This document shows positions 60,833 to 64,000 of a stretch of DNA of 64,000 nucleotides, one piece after another. The DNA is taken from the NCBI RefSeq assembly GCF_032884065.1, contig NC_088875.1, positions 46,803,235 through 46,867,234 on the forward strand. The letters run 5' to 3'. Positions within the stretch are counted from its first letter, which is position 1. Each line of letters starts with the position of its first letter. The translations under genes were made by a program, and so were the position numbers. The notes under the pieces were generated by a model. The model did no database searches, had not been told where the DNA came from, and saw only the letters and a program-made list of their open reading frames with translations. The DNA comes from Artemia franciscana (lineage: Eukaryota > Arthropoda > Branchiopoda > Anostraca > Artemiidae).

Positions 60833-61464
60833 GTAAGCAGTTCTCAAAGGGAGCATCAACAGGTCAACATGGGTTTAGCAAATATTATTTTCGTGGTCTA
60901 AATTACCATGCCTTCCCCCACTTAAAAGGATAACCTACAAAACATTATTGACAATTATCTTAGAAGTATGAAAATGTCAGGTTTAGTCTTTAGGCACGAC
61001 AGCAACAATAAGTAGTGTTGTCTATTTGATATTGACAATTGTAACAATTGTAGTATTGTCAAGAAAAAATATTATAACCAAATAGGGCCTTCCAGATCGA
61101 TGCAGCATTGACTCAAAAAACCTTTTCAGGAGGCCAAAATGTGTTTTTTATGATTGAAGGATATTCTATCAATCAGTCATTTTATTAATATTAAAACACT
61201 ATCACAAACGTAAAACGGTATTAATTCCAATGTCCTTCTCAACTCTATTTGAACGTAAAAAATCTGGGTATTAGCAGCCTAAAATTCAAATAATGTAGGG
61301 TTTACACAACTAAAGCAACAGGGCGTCAGCAAGTCCTTATGCAAATATGTAACTTTTGAAATACCTTGCATTGCAATGATATAAGAGAGTGCTTCGCATG
61401 CGTTATAGAATATACCCCAAGGGTAGTTATTTAAAACAAAAAATACCAAGCTGTTGATACTGGT
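60833..61464. other. No feature seen
   Basis: AT-rich sequence between the putative exon and the tandem family. Contains a local TTGACAATTGTAACAATTGT repeat (61020-61065). Confidence 0.4.
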
Positions 61465-63110
61465 AACCAGAGCTCATATGGCACTTGTGATGAGGTCGGA
61501 AGAGCCAAGAGCTAAGAGCTAATATCGTATGAGCTCTAGCAAAATTCTAAGAATCAATGGATTGATTTAAGAGGAAAATCAGAGGCTTAATGCCGGTTGG
61601 GATTTAAAATAAGAGCTCTGAGACACGAGCTCCTTCTAAATATGAAATTTCATTAAGATTCGATCACCTATTCGTAAGTTAAAAATACCTCATTTTTTCA
61701 ATTTTTCCCCTCCCTCCAGCCCCCAGATGGTCGAATCGGGGAAACGACTGTTATAAAGCCAATTTGTGCAGGTCCCTGACATGTCTACCAATTTTAATCG
61801 TCCTAGCACGTACAAAAGCACCGAACTCGCTAAAGCACTGGAAATCCCCCCCCCCCCAGCTCCCCCAAAGAAAGCGGATCCGTTCCAATTACCTCAATCA
61901 CGTATCTAAAACTTGTGCTTATTCTTCCCATCGAGTTTTATCCCGATGTCTCCACTCTAAGCGTTCTCCAAGTTTTCCGGTTTCCAAGATTTCTGTTTCC
62001 CCCCTCCAACCCCCTATCTCCTCGGATCCGATTCGAATTGAAAATGGAGCATTTGCGACATGAGATCTTTCTATATATCAAGTTTCATTAAGATCTGATC
62101 ACCCATTCGTAAGATAAAGATACCTCAATTTTCACGTTTTCCAAGATTTTCGGTTTCCTCATACAACTCCCCCCAATGTCACCGGATCTGGTCGAGATTC
62201 AAAATAAGAGCTCTGAAGGACAAGATCCTACTAAATATCAAATTTAATTAATATCTGGTCTCCCGTTCGTAAGTTAAAAATACCTCATTTTTTCTGATTT
62301 TTCCGAACTAACAACCCCCCACCCAAATTCCCTCAAAGAGCACAGATCCGGTCGAGTTATGTCAGTCACGTATCTTGTATTTATGCTTATTCTTCCCACC
62401 AAATTTTATCCTGATCCCTCCACTCTAAGCGTTTTCCAAGATTTTCGCCCCCCAACTCCCCCCAATGACACTGGATCCGGTCGGGATTAAAAAAAAGACG
62501 TTTGAGTTACGAGATCCTTCTAAATATGCAATTTTATCAAGATCCAATCACTCCTTCGTAATTTAAAAAATACCTCATTTTTACTAATTTTTCAGAATTA
62601 ACTCTCCCCCAACTCCCCCAAAGAGAACGGATCCGTTCCAGTTATTTCAATCACGTATCTAGGATTTGTGCTAATTTTTTCCACCAAGTTTCATCCCGAT
62701 CCCTCCACTTTAAGCGTTTTCTGATATTTTAGGTTTCCCCCTCCAACTCCCCCCAATGTCACCGGATCCGGTCGGGATTTAAAATAAGAACTCTGAGGCA
62801 CAATATTCTTCTAAATATCAAATTTCATTAAGATCCGATCACCCGTTCGTAAGTTAAAGATACCTCATTTTTTCCTAATTTTTCGAATTAACCGTCCCCC
62901 CACTCACCCCCAGATGGTCGAATCGGAGAAACGACTATTTCTAATTTAATCTGATCTGGTCCCTGATACGCCTGCCAAATTTCATCACCCTAGCTTATCT
63001 GGAAGTGCCTAAGCTAGCAAAACCAGGACAGACAGACCGACAGACTGACATACCAACAGAACTTGCGATCGCTGTATATCACTTGGTAAATACCAAGTGC
63101 CATAAAAAAA
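61465..63110. repeat. GC-banded tandem family, array B
   Basis: Starts with the 5' segment also seen at 48800, then about five imperfect units marked by GGATC(C/T)GGTCG(G/A)GATT(T/C)AAAATAAGA (61590, 62180, 62475, 62765). CCC-rich blocks alternate with AT-rich blocks. The array ends with CCAGATGGTCGAATCGGAGA, a GACAGACCGACAGACTGACA stretch, GCGATCGC, and the hairpin CACTTGGTAAATACCAAGTG (63080-63099), then CATAAAAAA. The defined 5' and 3' ends suggest a mobile element with internal tandem repeats. Confidence 0.88.
63080..63099. repeat. Terminal hairpin of array B
   Basis: CACTTGGTAAATACCAAGTG is a perfect 9-bp stem with a 2-base loop, and sits at the same place as the imperfect hairpin ending array A (47389-47408). 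Confidence 0.85.
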
Positions 63111-63360
63111 CCATTACCATGACCGATATTACAGTCCTTTTTCTCTTGACGTAGAAATAGGCGACTATGTCTCTTGACATAGGCGACATGAGAAAACTCT
63201 ACTTTAGAAGTACCTAAAGATCATTAAAAGTTTGGACTGCCCTGTTGTATTTGTCTGAGTTTTTGGACACGAAACAGAAGCCTGTATAAGAGGATGTAAG
63301 TCAAAGTAAAAAACAAACATAGAAATTTGTCATTCATGGGCCCCAACTTCGATAAATTGG

Positions 63361-63573
63361 TTAGATGCTGAACAAGTTCAAGAGGAGCTGTTGCAAAGTC
63401 GCATTGTAACCATAAGTTCTGAATTCTTTATATGTGAAATAAGCATGTAAAATAGCTAATATACATTTGAAATAATCAGAAACGTTATTTGACAGGATCA
63501 GTAAAAATCTAGTCTTCTTTATCTCTTCTGAAATCTTTTTGGAAATCTCCCCTTTTAAGGCAAAAAGAACCAA
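63361..63573 (-). other. Unrecognised minus-strand frame
   Basis: A 70-codon frame with KGEISKKISEEIKKTRFLLI followed by LSNNVSDYF. The text weakly recalls hAT/zinc-finger MYM-type transposase-derived proteins, in which an I-x-x-E-I-K-x-A-x-F stretch precedes D-x-S-x-D-V-S. Too short and diverged to call. Confidence 0.2.
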
Positions 63574-63590
63574 AAATATACTCTGAGTCT

Positions 63591-63940
63591 AAAATTATGT
63601 TGTTGTCGATTTGATTGTCGGATTATCAAAATATCGAAACACGCTTTTTGCATTTGCTAATCATTGGGGCAAGGAAATCGGAGATCAAAGACAACAATCA
63701 TAATTGACAAAAATATCTAATAAAACCTCAAAAAATTGCATTAGTATTGGGGTGGGGGGGATCTCTGTCGTCTACAATTATATTGTGGCCGATTTGATTG
63801 TCGGATCATCAAATTGTTGAAGAACGCTTCTTGCATTTGCTAATCACTGGGGCAAGGAAATCGGAGATCGAAAGGCAACCACCATATTTGACAAAAAAAT
63901 CGAATGAAACCTCAAAAAAAAACGCATAAGTATTATTGGA
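63591..63940. repeat. Tandem duplication, about 185 bp, two copies
   Basis: 63591-63760 and 63777-63940 share CGATTTGATTGTCGGAT(T/C)ATC, GCATTTGCTAATCA(T/C)TGGGG and AAGGAAATCGGAGATC in order. They differ at roughly one base in ten. Confidence 0.9.
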
Positions 63941-64000
63941 AGATTTCCAAGAAGAACTCTTGTCACATAGCTGTATAAGTGATGGTAAGAGTAAGCATAA

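Overview
The window looks like a repeat-rich, AT-rich arthropod genome. The two recognisable cellular genes are both on the minus strand and are split by long introns. Intergenic and intronic DNA is mostly transposons, foldback repeats, satellites and long (TA)n arrays. The foldback family and the overall style suggest a branchiopod crustacean such as Artemia. That assignment is inference from memory of similar repeats and was not tested.

Left part (1-23 kb): a UBE2W-like ubiquitin-conjugating enzyme gene on the minus strand. Four exons are supported by homology and by compatible splice phases (22886-22980, 14525-14627, 5822-5977, 320-395), and a possible last exon reaches the window edge (1-39). 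The first exon was not found. Its introns hold five copies of a 1.5-1.8 kb palindrome-rich element, a 5'-truncated LINE, a Helitron remnant that keeps the helicase C-terminus in frame, a 3 kb satellite of about 276 bp units, and a decayed mariner transposase.

Middle part (23-45 kb): no cellular exons seen. It holds a small LINE tail (24.1-24.6 kb), a foldback repeat, (TA)n arrays, an essentially full-length RTE-like LINE (28143-31575) with an apparent 11-bp target-site duplication and one frameshift, an adjoining pair of decayed LINEs (34.2-39.1 kb), degenerate copies of the palindromic element, a second foldback element, and a run of (TA)n arrays alternating with a 290-bp cassette.

Right part (45-64 kb): the C-terminal coding end of a VPS13-family lipid-transfer protein gene on the minus strand, in five exons with consistent phases (58825-58942, 55782-56079, 53891-54002, 47970-48077, 45411-45533). 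The terminal exon and all upstream exons were not identified. Its introns hold a Jockey/CR1-group LINE with a damaged RT active site, a 234-bp satellite arranged as 468-bp dimers, and a roughly 300-bp GC-banded tandem family that recurs at 61.5-63.1 kb. A possible first exon of an unknown plus-strand gene lies at 60621-60832.

I found no operon-like or defence-like system. The most unusual signal is the palindromic element family, whose hairpin arms match each other within a copy better than they match other copies, including a duplication mirrored in both arms.
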